From JAJDOJ01 sp034722015 (lineage in GTDB: Bacteria; Pseudomonadota; Gammaproteobacteria; JAJDOJ01), in contig JAYENI010000081.1 of NCBI GenBank assembly GCA_034722015.1, forward strand, positions 7,847 through 71,846: a stretch of DNA of 64,000 nucleotides, written 5' to 3'. The notes under the pieces were generated by a model. The model was given only the letters and a program-made list of their open reading frames with translations, was not told where the DNA came from and did not search any database. This document shows, one piece after another, positions 27,206 to 35,823 of the stretch; position 1 is the first letter of the stretch, and each line of letters opens with the position of its first letter. The position numbers and the translations under genes are program-made.

Positions 27206-27724
27206 ATGAGAAGGAGAACGTTGGCGTTGTTGTCTGCGCTTGTACTCATCGGTCTTCCGATGAACGCGCAGGCGTATTCTGTGGCGGACGTGGCTGGCTG
27301 TTACGCCGTGCAGTTTGATGGCCAGGTCTTGCTGGATCCGACCACGGGGCAATTTGTGCCTGAAAACGGGCTGGCCCGTTTTTGCTCAGACGGCGCAGGG
27401 AACCTAACCGGCGTCGTTGGTTACTCAAAGATCGCGGGTTGCGCGCTCGTGACCTACACGTTGGGAGGTCCTTCCACGTATACCGTCAGTGAAGGTGGCG
27501 GGGGCGTGATATCGATTGATCTCAAGGTCGTTGAGGCAAGGGACCTTTGCCAGGGCGCGGTCCAGTTGCCGATCGTCGCGGGTGAGAGGGCCGTGATGAG
27601 ACAACTGTTCTATCTCGACGCCGAAGGCGTCATTCACACTATCGGACTGGATACGGCATTTCCGGACAATCCGGTCATGCCGTTCCTGCCTGAAGTGTCG
27701 TCGGGTACTGCCTGGAAGCAATAG
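27206..27724 (+). CDS. Secreted protein of unknown function
   Basis: A 172-residue protein with a clear Sec signal peptide (RTLALLSALVLIGLPMNAQA, cleavage likely after AQA). The mature part is beta-rich and Gly-rich (CYAVQFDGQVLLDPTTG, DGAGNLTGVVGYSKIAGCAL) with four or so cysteines that could pair in the periplasm. A strong AAAGGAGG Shine-Dalgarno precedes the ATG. I recognise no family. It has an FNR-like site upstream and a large hairpin downstream. Confidence 0.7.
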   Translation: MRRRTLALLSALVLIGLPMNAQAYSVADVAGCYAVQFDGQVLLDPTTGQFVPENGLARFCSDGAGNLTGVVGYSKIAGCALVTYTLGGPSTYTVSEGGGGVISIDLKVVEARDLCQGAVQLPIVAGERAVMRQLFYLDAEGVIHTIGLDTAFPDNPVMPFLPEVSSGTAWKQ

Positions 27725-27800
27725 CTAGGCACTATGGCCTGAATCGCCGATGCCGCATCGATTGGTACAACCGGTGAGGGGAGCCGGCGTGACAAGAGGG

Positions 27801-27829
27801 CCGGGTGGCGCCGGGGAGGCGCCACCCGG
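27801..27829. terminator. Strong GC-rich hairpin
   Basis: Perfect 12-bp stem CCGGGTGGCGCC / GGCGCCACCCGG with GGGGA loop, 76 bases after the secreted-protein gene. No T-run follows on either side, so it is a candidate Rho-assisted stop or RNA-stability element. Confidence 0.5.
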
Positions 27830-27920
27830 TGAAAAAGGGGGTGTTGCTCGTCCGTCATGATCTCCAGTTGGCGAACCACGCTGTCCGCGGGTCATTCACC
27901 CGTCTCGACGAGGGAAGCCA

Positions 27921-28078
27921 AGGCGATTTCCGTCAAATGACATACCATCCTGTTTGTCTTTTCATCCGTCCTCTGTGTTGCGTTCAACCGTTCCATCGTT
28001 CGTATGCGCCTGTTGTCGCGCCTTGATGACGAACGATAATCCGGCGCGATCCGGTATGTCATTTTCCGGCAATCGCCT
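27921..28078. repeat. Palindromic MITE-like element, copy 3
   Basis: A complete 158-bp copy in the orientation of copies 1 and 2. Its central hairpin is damaged (CATCGTTCG followed by TATGCG) where other copies pair perfectly. It lies between the secreted-protein gene and the GFA gene, 51 bases upstream of the latter's start. Confidence 0.9.
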
Positions 28079-28129
28079 AAACTCCGTGCGTAACATCATC
28101 CGGGCCGCGATCACGTCGGGAGGGTCGGC

Positions 28130-28624
28130 ATGGAGATCGAGGGAAGCTGCTACTGTGGGCAGGTGAGATTCAGGGCCGTCTCTCACACGCCCTACCCCTA
28201 CATGCGTTGCTACTGCTCGATCTGTCGAAAGACCGCAGGCGGTGGTGGTTACGCCATCAATATCATGGCGATGGCGGATACCCTCGAGGTCGAAGGGGAG
28301 GGGTTCGTTGCCGCGCACCACAACCGGGTGGACGACGACGCACATCCGGGAGAACTCGTGTTGAGCCCCGGCAAGGGTTATTGCTGCCGCGACTGCGGCA
28401 GCGCCCTGTGGGCCGCGGATCCCCGATGGGAAAAGTGGATTTACCCCTTCGCTTCCGCCATTGACACGCCGCTGCCCGCACCGCCCGAGTGGGTCCACAT
28501 CATGCTCGACTTCGCGGCGCCGTGGGTTGTCGTGCCGCAGGGGGAAGGGCACAGGCATTTCGCACGTTACCCTGACGAGAGCATCGAGGCCTGGCACAAT
28601 CGCCACGGACTGTTTCAGACCTGA
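28130..28624 (+). CDS. GFA (CENP-V/GFA) family zinc protein
   Basis: A 164-residue protein with the Cys pattern of the glutathione-dependent formaldehyde-activating family: CYCGQVRF near residue 7, RCYCSICRK near 27 and CCRDCGSALW near 85. These cysteines bind structural and catalytic zinc. The family includes Gfa, which joins formaldehyde to glutathione, but most members have unknown substrates. The gene is monocistronic. A palindromic repeat occupies its upstream region. Confidence 0.87.
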   Translation: MEIEGSCYCGQVRFRAVSHTPYPYMRCYCSICRKTAGGGGYAINIMAMADTLEVEGEGFVAAHHNRVDDDAHPGELVLSPGKGYCCRDCGSALWAADPRWEKWIYPFASAIDTPLPAPPEWVHIMLDFAAPWVVVPQGEGHRHFARYPDESIEAWHNRHGLFQT

Positions 28625-28699
28625 TTGCGTGCAGCGAGGGGCGGTCGGGCAGATGTCTAGAGCCAGGCTGGTATAGGGAATTTCGAACAGTGGTTCGGC

Positions 28700-28727
28700 A
28701 AAAAAAGCCCCCATGAATTTTGGGGGC
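28700..28727 (-). terminator. Rho-independent terminator of the YceI gene
   Basis: On the minus strand a GCCCCCA / TGGGGGC stem with a 7-base loop is followed by seven U residues (A-run at 28700-28706 on the plus strand). It lies 45 bases beyond the YceI stop and also faces the end of the GFA gene. Confidence 0.85.
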
Positions 28728-28771
28728 CTCGTGAATCTTCGCGCGTCGCGGGTTTGAGCGGAAGAGGGGTG

Positions 28772-29491
28772 TCAGGCATTCCCCTGACCGGTTCGTGCAG
28801 CCGATCGGGTGTCGATTACCGGGGAATCCGGGCTGAACCTGACCGCGTCGATGCTGAGGCAGAGACGGACGTCATTCTTTACCAGTGCGGACATCTTGCT
28901 GATTCCGAAGTCGAAACGGTTGATGGTGGTGGCCTTGACGGTGACGTTCTGCACCTCACCCGGGCGACTTTCCCCCTCGACGAGTTCCACCGCGAATTCC
29001 ACGGGCCGGGTTACACCGCGCAGCGTGAGGTCGCCATGCATCAACGCGGTTTTCGGCGTGATCCATTTGATGCCCTTGCTGACGAAAAGGATCTCCGGGT
29101 GGTTTTCGGCATCGAAGAACCCTGCTCCCTTGATGAGTTTGTCGATGATTGCACTTTCGGTATGCAGGCTGTCCGTGCGCACTATCACGAGGGCCTGGCT
29201 GTCACCCTCGGATACCGGTTGCCAGGCCAGACCGCCACGAAATTCATCGAACTGGCCGTTAACAGGCGCAAAAACGCTAGTAACGCAAAACCCGACCTGA
29301 GACGTGGCGGGCTGGATCCGATACAGATAGCCATCCTCGGCGGCTTCCAGCATTCCCCCCATGATCTCGGGGTTCACCCGGTCGTCTCCGAACGGTTCGC
29401 AGACCTCTTCGGCGACAGCGCCCTGTGCGGCGATGCCGCCAAGCAGAAACGCCAGGATGGGACCTTTCATCGTGTCATATAAGTTCTTCAT
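28772..29491 (-). CDS. YceI family periplasmic lipid-binding-like protein
   Basis: A 239-residue protein. A signal peptide (KGPILAFLLGGIAAQGAVAE) precedes a YceI lipocalin-like beta-barrel. Typical segments are SQVGFCVTSVFAPVNGQFDE, FFDAENHPEILFVSKGI and LTLRGVTRPVEFAVEL. YceI proteins bind polyprenyl chains in the periplasm and are often induced by alkaline pH or stress. The start at 29491 is supported by GGAGAAAGG upstream; an ATG at 29590 is less likely. The gene is monocistronic with its own terminator. Confidence 0.9.
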   Translation of the reverse strand: MKNLYDTMKGPILAFLLGGIAAQGAVAEEVCEPFGDDRVNPEIMGGMLEAAEDGYLYRIQPATSQVGFCVTSVFAPVNGQFDEFRGGLAWQPVSEGDSQALVIVRTDSLHTESAIIDKLIKGAGFFDAENHPEILFVSKGIKWITPKTALMHGDLTLRGVTRPVEFAVELVEGESRPGEVQNVTVKATTINRFDFGISKMSALVKNDVRLCLSIDAVRFSPDSPVIDTRSAARTGQGNA

Positions 29492-29847
29492 ATGCCTTTC
29501 TCCGCCTGAACCCTCATACGGGAGTGTTGTGCCACATGAACTAATCAAGCGAGCAGTATATAAGAAAAATCTAATGAATAATGGCTCCACTCGTCACGGT
29601 CGACGCGCCGTTCAGGGCTGTTTTGTGACCGGGTTCCGGGTTCAGCAGGGCCACGGATCCGTGTGAAATAACCGGATACCGGGCATGTGGGAGGCTCTTC
29701 TGCCGTGTGACTGACAGGGCCGAGGTGCCGGGGTCAGGCTTATCCACACCCTTCTGGAACGGACAGCTGCGGAAATTGCGTCACCCCAGCTACACCATGG
29801 CGTAAGATGTGTTCTGGTGATTCACGATCAGGCGGCATCCACAGACC
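29492..29847. other. Divergent intergenic region between YceI and FIST genes
   Basis: About 355 bases holding the promoters of both divergent genes. No repeat, RNA or small gene recognised. Confidence 0.4.
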
Positions 29848-30972
29848 ATGTTCCAACATGAATTCCTGAGCGGTAACGACCCGGACGCACTGGTCAGCGA
29901 ACTGGTGTCGGCTCTGCGCGGCGTGCCCGACTCGGTGAACCTGGGATTCATCTACTTCGACGGCTCACTGACATCCGGTATCGACGGGATACTCGACCAG
30001 CTTCGCGCCGAGACCCCGATTGATCGGTGGGTCGGCAGTGTCGCGACAGGTGTCATCGGAAATGGTGTCGAGAGTTACGGTCAGCCCGCGATCAGCGTGC
30101 TGGTGGCCGATTTCGAACCTGACAGTTTTCTTCTGCTCCCGACCGTCAGCGACGACCTCTCAGGGTTCCTGGATGCCAGTCGGTCCTGGCGCGAGCGCAA
30201 CCTCAGCTCGTTCGGCGTGGTTCACGGCGATCCCCGCAATTCGCGAGTGCCGAGACTGATTTCCGGACTCAGCGCCGGGATGGAGGGCGGGTTTCTGGTC
30301 GGAGGACTCTCTTCGTCCGAGGACGAGGATCTGATTCAGATCGCGGGTGACCGGACCATGAACGGCCTCTCGGGTGTGTTGTTTTCGGGCAGCGTCCCGG
30401 TGGTCACGGGGGTGACCCAGGGTTGCACCCTGTTCGGACATCGACACGAGGTGACCGGGGCGGACGCGCACATCATTACACGGCTGGACGGGCGTCCCGC
30501 CCTCGACGTGCTGAACGAGGAGGTGGGCGACGTTCTGGCGCGCGACCCCCGGCGCATGGCTGGTTACATCTTCGCGGCCCTTCACATCCCCGGATCGGAC
30601 ACCGGGGACTTCCTGGTCAGAAACCTGCTCGGAATCGACCCGGATAACGGCGCCCTGGCGGTCGGTGATCACCTGCAGGAGGGTGCGCAGCTGCAATTCG
30701 CGAAGCGCGACGCGGACACCGCGAGGGAGGATCTCCGGCGTATGCTGGGTAACGTCGGAGCGCGAATCAAGGGCCAGCCGAAGGGCGCGCTCTATTTCAG
30801 TTGTCTCGGCAGGGGGCAGAGCCTTTTCGGCCCGGATTCTGCGGAACTTGCCCTGGTACGGGAAGCACTCGGTGACCTTCCACTTGCGGGTTTCTACGCC
30901 AACGGGGAAATCTCCCACAATCGGCTCTACGGTTACACTGGGGTGCTGGCGGTTTTTCTGGATCCGGACTAA
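29848..30972 (+). CDS. FIST domain signal-sensing protein
   Basis: A 374-residue protein with the FIST_N domain (SVNLGFIYFDGSLTSGIDGI, WVGSVATGVIGNG, then MEGGFLVGGLSSSEDEDL) and a FIST_C domain (GAYLFSCLGRG-like segment at GALYFSCLGRGQSLFG, then GFYANGEISH). FIST proteins are soluble sensors thought to bind small ligands such as amino acids and are often linked to sensor kinases or diguanylate cyclases. No such partner is adjacent. No signal peptide. It is convergent with the four-repeat secreted protein, with palindrome copy 4 between. Confidence 0.88.
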   Translation: MFQHEFLSGNDPDALVSELVSALRGVPDSVNLGFIYFDGSLTSGIDGILDQLRAETPIDRWVGSVATGVIGNGVESYGQPAISVLVADFEPDSFLLLPTVSDDLSGFLDASRSWRERNLSSFGVVHGDPRNSRVPRLISGLSAGMEGGFLVGGLSSSEDEDLIQIAGDRTMNGLSGVLFSGSVPVVTGVTQGCTLFGHRHEVTGADAHIITRLDGRPALDVLNEEVGDVLARDPRRMAGYIFAALHIPGSDTGDFLVRNLLGIDPDNGALAVGDHLQEGAQLQFAKRDADTAREDLRRMLGNVGARIKGQPKGALYFSCLGRGQSLFGPDSAELALVREALGDLPLAGFYANGEISHNRLYGYTGVLAVFLDPD

Positions 30973-31032
30973 ACGGCGGCCCGGTCTGTGGCAGGCCAAG
31001 GGTTCCTCTGCCTTCCCTGAAGGCAAGGGCTA

Positions 31033-31191
31033 AGGCGATTGCCGGAAAATGACATACCAGAATGCGCCGGATTCTCGTTCGTCATCAAGGCGCGACAACA
31101 GGCGCATCGTCGAACGATGGAACGGTTGTCGCAACACAGAGGACGGATGAAAAGACAAGCAGGATGGTATGTCATTTGACAGAAATCGCCT
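31033..31191. repeat. Palindromic MITE-like element, copy 4
   Basis: A complete 159-bp copy in the opposite orientation to copies 1-3. The central hairpin reads CATCGT-CGA-ACGATG. It separates two convergent genes and ends 5 bases from the stop codon at 31196. Confidence 0.92.
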
Positions 31192-31195
31192 AAGC

Positions 31196-31930
31196 TCAGG
31201 GCGTCGTACGATATCTGGACGGCAAGGGGTTTGCAGGCTGAGCTGGCAGGTCCTTGTCGAAACAGTGGATATGTGACCGGGTACCCGCAGTGCTGACATA
31301 CGAAATCAGGCACTCCTTGCCGTTGGGTTCATCAACGACCTTGCGGACAATAAGATCACCTTCCCGCATCTGGTTCGTCTGCGTCAGGCTCCCTTTGCCA
31401 CCGGCTTGACTCTTGTAGCAGATCAATGCCGGAGAGGTGCTGTTCGTGCTGACAAAGGCGATGAGACAGGTTTCCGTGCTGTCCGGGTCCACCACCCGAT
31501 GCACATCGAGGTCTCCCTCGCGTAGGTGTCCCTGACGGACGATGCTGTCTTTCGGGGCGAAGGCACTCCGGTAACAGTCGATGGCAGGTGAGGTTCCGGA
31601 TGTACTGACATATGCGACCAGGCAGGACATGCTGTTGACGGAATCCTTGATCTTCCGAATGACCAGTTTCCCTTCCTTGAAGTGTCCCACCTGGTTGATG
31701 TTGGTCCGGAAGCCGGAGGTCCCTTCGTAACAGTACATTGCCGGGCTGGTCCCCGTCGTCCGTACATAGAAGGCCAGACAGATCTTGTTGCTTTCGAGGT
31801 CACTGACGGTGCGGACAATGAGATCGCTCTCGCGGAACTGGCCTGTTTGAACAAGAAGCGAGGATTGGTATTCTCCCAGGGCGGGGTAAAGCGGCAATGC
31901 GGTCAGCAGAACAATCAGCAACTTCTTCAT
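31196..31930 (-). CDS. Secreted protein with four tandem ~51-residue repeats
   Basis: A 244-residue protein. A signal peptide (KKLLIVLLTALPLYPALGE) is followed by four near-identical units, each with (R/K)EGDLxVRxVxD, then C-L-x-x-Y/F-V-S-T, then GTSPAxxCY. Each repeat holds two cysteines about 20 residues apart, a likely disulfide pair. The third and fourth repeats are the closest to the consensus. I do not recognise the family; the pattern suggests a repeated beta-structure such as a propeller or solenoid. It is alone on its strand, next to palindrome copy 4. Confidence 0.8.
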   Translation of the reverse strand: MKKLLIVLLTALPLYPALGEYQSSLLVQTGQFRESDLIVRTVSDLESNKICLAFYVRTTGTSPAMYCYEGTSGFRTNINQVGHFKEGKLVIRKIKDSVNSMSCLVAYVSTSGTSPAIDCYRSAFAPKDSIVRQGHLREGDLDVHRVVDPDSTETCLIAFVSTNSTSPALICYKSQAGGKGSLTQTNQMREGDLIVRKVVDEPNGKECLISYVSTAGTRSHIHCFDKDLPAQPANPLPSRYRTTP

Positions 31931-32560
31931 TGAAAGATCCTCCAGGTTTTGAGGCCTGAATCTGGTTTGCAGGTTAAAGGGTGGTAAATTAACGTCCCGA
32001 CTGTGATTCCACGGCATCCGGAGTGGACGGTGCGTACCGACCTCTCCAGGCGGGGATATCGTGTCCAGTCTATGGTCTCCGGGCGGAAATCGGCTCGATT
32101 CGGATCCCCGGAGTTTACGCCAAGTCGTCCGTGTCCGAGAGGCAGGATTCCTGCGCCAGACCCTCGCTTCAGGGCACCCTATGGCGCGTTGCCCGGAGAA
32201 CTTCGCTGGCCCCACGCGTGAAACCGGGCCATCTCCAGACGCGGTTGTAATAATAGCAGCTTGTGCCAAACTATTGGAAAAACGGGTCCTATCCGCTGTA
32301 TCGGCCAGAATCGCTCGCCTGGCCGGATGCGAGTGGCCAAAAGGTCTTGAGCCGTGTCAAGCTAAAGGTGTATTATAATCCGCTAATATACTTCCTCGTA
32401 AGTGACGCAGTCACGGAGTGGGCGGATCACGTGTTCAAGTTGCGTCGATTCTGCAACACGGTGCCGAGTAGCGGCCGACATTGGCGCCATGGCTGACGAG
32501 CGCTTGGGTGGGAAGCTTATTCTGAAGCAGGTACCCATTAACAGGTCTGGAGACAAGAAT
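31931..32560. other. Divergent intergenic region with sulfur-globule gene leader
   Basis: About 630 bases between divergent genes. Open frames here lack protein-like composition. It contains the promoter candidate at 32347-32379 and a long leader of roughly 170 bases before the sulfur-globule-like gene. Confidence 0.45.
32347..32379 (+). promoter_or_regulatory. Candidate sigma-70 promoter
   Basis: TTGAGC at 32347 and TATTAT at 32371 with an 18-base spacer; an overlapping TATAAT lies at 32374-32379. It would give a leader of about 175 bases for the gene at 32561. Confidence 0.5.
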
Positions 32561-32899
32561 ATGTTCAAGCCAAGATTGATTGCTTTCGCAGCCGCCGTGG
32601 CGACCGTCGGACTGTCGGGTGTGGCGGTTCCGGGAACCGCCTCGGCCGGGATGTTTGACATGATGAACCCCTCCAAGTGGTTTAACAGTAGCAGCAACAG
32701 GGATCGCTACTACGACCGGGACTACTACTATGGACGGGGCCCTTACGGCTACGGCGGCGGTCCCTACGGCTGGGGGGGTGGCTATCCCGGGTATGGGTAT
32801 GGTTATCCCGGGTACGGCTTTCCCGGATACGGTTATCCGTATGGTGGAGTTCCCGGAGCAGGCACCACTCAGCAACAGGCTCCCAGGCTGCCTGAGTAA
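32561..32899 (+). CDS. Sulfur-globule-like Gly/Tyr/Pro-rich secreted protein
   Basis: A 112-residue protein: a signal peptide ending in TASA, a short segment MFDMMNPSKWFNSSSNRD, then a Tyr/Asp/Arg stretch and repeated Gly-Tyr-Pro units (YPGYGYGYPGYGFPGYGYP). The MMNPSKWF motif and low-complexity composition resemble the sulfur globule envelope proteins (Sgp/CV family) of purple sulfur bacteria and other thiotrophs, which coat periplasmic sulfur. Other Gly/Tyr-rich cell-surface proteins are possible. It starts at 32561; palindrome copy 5 lies downstream. Confidence 0.6.
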   Translation: MFKPRLIAFAAAVATVGLSGVAVPGTASAGMFDMMNPSKWFNSSSNRDRYYDRDYYYGRGPYGYGGGPYGWGGGYPGYGYGYPGYGFPGYGYPYGGVPGAGTTQQQAPRLPE

Positions 32900-33059
32900 G
32901 CTCGAACAGGTATCGGACTTTTGGCGCAACAGGCCGTCGATCACGCATCCGACCTTCGAAGCCAACAGCTTTTCATAGATATTACCTGGTCTGACGGATG
33001 TGCCGCGATCGCCGGCACACTCCGCTCAGACTATTTTCACCTGCCTTCGGCGGATCCTT

Positions 33060-33218
33060 AGGCGATTGCCGGAAAATGACATACCAGATCACGCCGGATT
33101 TTCGTTCGTCTTCAAGGCGCGGCAACGGGCGCATAGTCGAACTATGCAACCGTTGCCACAACGCCGAAGACGGGCGAAAAGACAAGTGAGGTGGTACATG
33201 ATTTGACAGAAATCGCCT
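33060..33218. repeat. Palindromic MITE-like element, copy 5
   Basis: A complete 159-bp copy oriented like copy 4. The central hairpin is GCATAGT-CGA-ACTATGC. It ends 35 bases before the methyltransferase start, so it occupies that gene's leader. Confidence 0.92.
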
Positions 33219-33253
33219 TAGCAGCGTTGCATCTGGCAGAAAGACGATCGGAC

Positions 33254-34009
33254 ATGACTGCCTGCGATTCGCAAAACCACGGCCCGGATATACGTGCGCA
33301 ACTTCTCGAACTGTATACGCGCCTGGCAAATGAACCCGACTCGGATTTTGGCTGGGGAAGAGGTAAGGACAATGCCCGCGCGCTGGGCTATCCTGAAGAC
33401 TGGTTGAATCGCCTGCCGGACGGTGTCTGGGAGTCAGCCGCGGCAGTTGGCAATCCCTTTAGCCTGGGGCCGATCCGTGCCGGCGAAACTATCGTCGATA
33501 TCGGTTGTGGTGCGGGTGCCGATGCTTGTGTTGCAGCGCTACTGGTTGGAGGAAAAGGCAAGGTAGCCGGTATCGACTGTACGCCGGCGATGATTGATAA
33601 GGCGGCATCGAACGCCGCTGTGTCCGGTTTCTCGCAGATCGTCTATCACGAAGCGGAGATGGCGGCGCTTCCGCTGCTTGGCGCCAGTGCGGATGTGGTG
33701 ATATCCAACGGCGCCATCAACCTTGGCGAGAGTAAAACGGCCGTTCTCGGGGAGATCTTCCGGGTGCTTCGGCCTGGCGGCCGTCTGCAAATCGCCGACA
33801 TGGTCCGCGATCCATCGCAAGGACGCGCCGTCTCCTGCAATAGCGAAGAATCCTGGGCGGACTGTGTCTCCGGGACATTGGAGCCGGACGTGTTTATATC
33901 GATGTTGACACAAGCCGGCTTCGTTCAGGTGGAATTGACGGGATTCACTGGGTACAAGACTGCGCCTGCTACGACTGGTGCGTTGATAAGGGCCGTCAAG
34001 CCGCGTTGA
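33254..34009 (+). CDS. SAM-dependent methyltransferase, ArsM-like
   Basis: A 251-residue class I methyltransferase. The SAM motif I is VDIGCGAGADACVA (about residue 85). Downstream, SCNSEESWADCVSGTLEPD places a Cys as in the ArsM-like branch (arsenite methyltransferase: ...ADC..GAL). The N-terminal block LLELYTRLANEP and GYPEDWLNRLPDGVWES is conserved in related methyltransferases beside arsenic genes. Whether it methylates arsenite is unproven, as not all the expected ArsM cysteines are visible. The arsenic efflux genes begin about 0.9 kb downstream. The start at 33254 avoids translation from inside the palindrome. Confidence 0.72.
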   Translation: MTACDSQNHGPDIRAQLLELYTRLANEPDSDFGWGRGKDNARALGYPEDWLNRLPDGVWESAAAVGNPFSLGPIRAGETIVDIGCGAGADACVAALLVGGKGKVAGIDCTPAMIDKAASNAAVSGFSQIVYHEAEMAALPLLGASADVVISNGAINLGESKTAVLGEIFRVLRPGGRLQIADMVRDPSQGRAVSCNSEESWADCVSGTLEPDVFISMLTQAGFVQVELTGFTGYKTAPATTGALIRAVKPR

Positions 34010-34656
34010 CGGTGCCGGCCTGACCGTCCGGGGAGGGCATTTCCGGTACCCTGAGGAATGAACCGGGGCAACACCGCATTCTGAAACAAATCTGTCGAGC
34101 GTGATCTGTGTCCGCGGGTGGCTGGCGCACGGTGTGAGCCACACGCGCTGACGCCGGGGGATGCGCGCACGGTATGCAACCGCAGTCCTTCGTCGAGTTA
34201 TCGGCACACACCTTGCTATTGGTTCGGACGAAGCCGCGGGCTGGGACCGGGACGAGAACTACGTACAAGTCCTCGTAAGGCGAGCCGACAATCCCTAACG
34301 GTGTCGGGGACCTCGTCCGGGTATTCTTTCGACCGAACGAGGTCGCCACGGATGACGAGCCCCGGACTCGCAAGCAAAGCGGGAAAGCACAGCGCTGCAA
34401 GATATCGTCGAGCTTGCAGGGAACACTTCGCTGCGTCCCTGGGAGGAGCGTGTCGGCTTTCCGGGCTTCGCATCAGTCATCCAACCTGGCACTGCCCGGG
34501 TGGGTCAGGCACATCCTCGAGGAGACGGCGAGGGGCGTGATCGGGACGGTGCCCTACGGGAACGATCGCGCTGCCCTGGCGGACATGCCGAATCGACCCG
34601 GGGTACCGCGTTGCGCCTGACGGTCGTCCGGATCCCGGTAGCGCGAGAACTCACTT
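34010..34656. other. Intergenic region, no gene recognised
   Basis: About 650 bases between the methyltransferase and the arsenic locus. Frames are open in several registers but none has convincing protein-like composition or a ribosome site. It ends at a truncated palindromic element. Confidence 0.4.
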
Positions 34657-34698
34657 AGGCGATTGAAGGAAAATGACATACTGGAATGCGCCTTATTC
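34657..34698. repeat. Truncated palindromic element (left end only), copy 6
   Basis: About 42 bases matching the GCCGG-type end of the element (AGGCGATTGAAGGAAAATGA, then CATACTGGAATGCGCC). The rest is missing. It lies 26 bases upstream of the start at 34724. Confidence 0.75.
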
Positions 34699-34723
34699 CC
34701 AACCCGAATCGGAGGGCAGCGCA

Positions 34724-34900
34724 ATGGCACACAAGGATTTCAACGTCCTGAATCTGTGTAAGGCGTTCTCGGAGTGGCGGAACCGGATCTCCCTCTTCGT
34801 GAACCTGCCCTTCGAGTCCCTGGATAGGTTGAGGTTGCAGGAGAAGCTCGATGAAATCGGTCAGCTCGTGCTGCCGGAGACCGAAGCGGTGGCGGAATGA
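34724..34900 (+). CDS. Small hypothetical protein heading the arsenic locus
   Basis: A 58-residue protein (MAHKDFNVLNLCKAFSEWRN) with no TM or signal peptide, predicted mostly helical. GGAGGG lies about 8 bases upstream of the ATG, and its stop overlaps the next start (ATGA), so it is translationally coupled to the MBL-fold gene. I recognise no family. It could be a small regulator or adaptor for the locus; a frame extending back into the repeat was discounted. Confidence 0.6.
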   Translation: MAHKDFNVLNLCKAFSEWRNRISLFVNLPFESLDRLRLQEKLDEIGQLVLPETEAVAE

Positions 34901-35820
34901 GGCGCTGGATACTGCTTTCACTGCTCGGGTTGCAGGCCCTGGGCGGCGCCTGGGCCTATACGCCGACCGCGACTCAGGTCGCCGGGGACGTCTATGCCAT
35001 CGTGGGACCGACCGACGGCCGTACGGCCGAAAACCACGCCCTGAACAACAACCTCGGTTTCGTGGTCACGCCCGAAGGCGTGGTGCTCATCGACAGCGGT
35101 GCGTCGGCCGAAGGCGCGAGGCTCGTCGAGGCGGCCGTTCGCACGGTCACGGACCAGCCGGTCCGCTGGGTCATCAATACCGGGAGCCAGGACCACCGCT
35201 GGCTGGGTAACGACTACTTTCGTCGCCAGGGCGCCAGGATCATTGCCCTGGGCCGTACCGTCGAGACGCAGCGGCGGTTCGCCGACCAGCATATGGCAAG
35301 ACTCGAACCGATCCTGAAGGATGACTTCGCCGGCACGCAGCCCGCGACCGCCGATCCGGCCGCCGACACCGATCGGCTGGAGCTGAATCCCGGTGGCGTG
35401 CCGCTGGTTCTGCTCTATCCGGGTGACGCGCATTTCCCCGGGGACGCGGTCCTCTGGTTGCCGGAGCAGAAGGTCCTGTTCAGCGGGGACCTGATCTACG
35501 TGGACCGGATGCTGGACGTCCATCCCTGGAGCGACGTGCGCAGCTGGCGCGAGGCCTTCCGCCGGGTCGAGGCGCTGCAGCCGGAGGTGATCGTGCCCGG
35601 TCACGGCAGCGTGTGTGACCTCGCGAAGGCGCGGCGCGAGAGCGGCGACTATCTCGACTGGCTGGTCGAGCAGGTCGGCGCGGCGGTCGCCGACTGGGAA
35701 GAACTGGACCACGTGGTCGATCGCCTGGGCGATGAGCCCCGGTTCGCGCACCTCGAGCACTTCGACGACTGGCACCGCACGAACATCAACCGCACCTACC
35801 TTCAACTGGAGGGGCAGTAG
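34897..35820 (+). CDS. MBL-fold protein with altered metal-binding motif
   Basis: A 307-residue exported protein (signal peptide ending AWA) of the metallo-beta-lactamase fold. The usual HxHxDH motif is replaced by TGSQDHRWLGND, so the first two His are Gly and Gln. Later ligands are kept: DAHFPGDAV, LFSGDLIYVD (GD) and VPGHGSV (GH). It resembles quinoprotein-relay/SoxH-type periplasmic hydrolases. With two metal ligands missing it may bind a single zinc or be non-catalytic. It is coupled to the small gene upstream and sits 3 bases before the ACR3 gene. Confidence 0.75.
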   Translation: MRRWILLSLLGLQALGGAWAYTPTATQVAGDVYAIVGPTDGRTAENHALNNNLGFVVTPEGVVLIDSGASAEGARLVEAAVRTVTDQPVRWVINTGSQDHRWLGNDYFRRQGARIIALGRTVETQRRFADQHMARLEPILKDDFAGTQPATADPAADTDRLELNPGGVPLVLLYPGDAHFPGDAVLWLPEQKVLFSGDLIYVDRMLDVHPWSDVRSWREAFRRVEALQPEVIVPGHGSVCDLAKARRESGDYLDWLVEQVGAAVADWEELDHVVDRLGDEPRFAHLEHFDDWHRTNINRTYLQLEGQ

Positions 35821-35823
35821 CCC

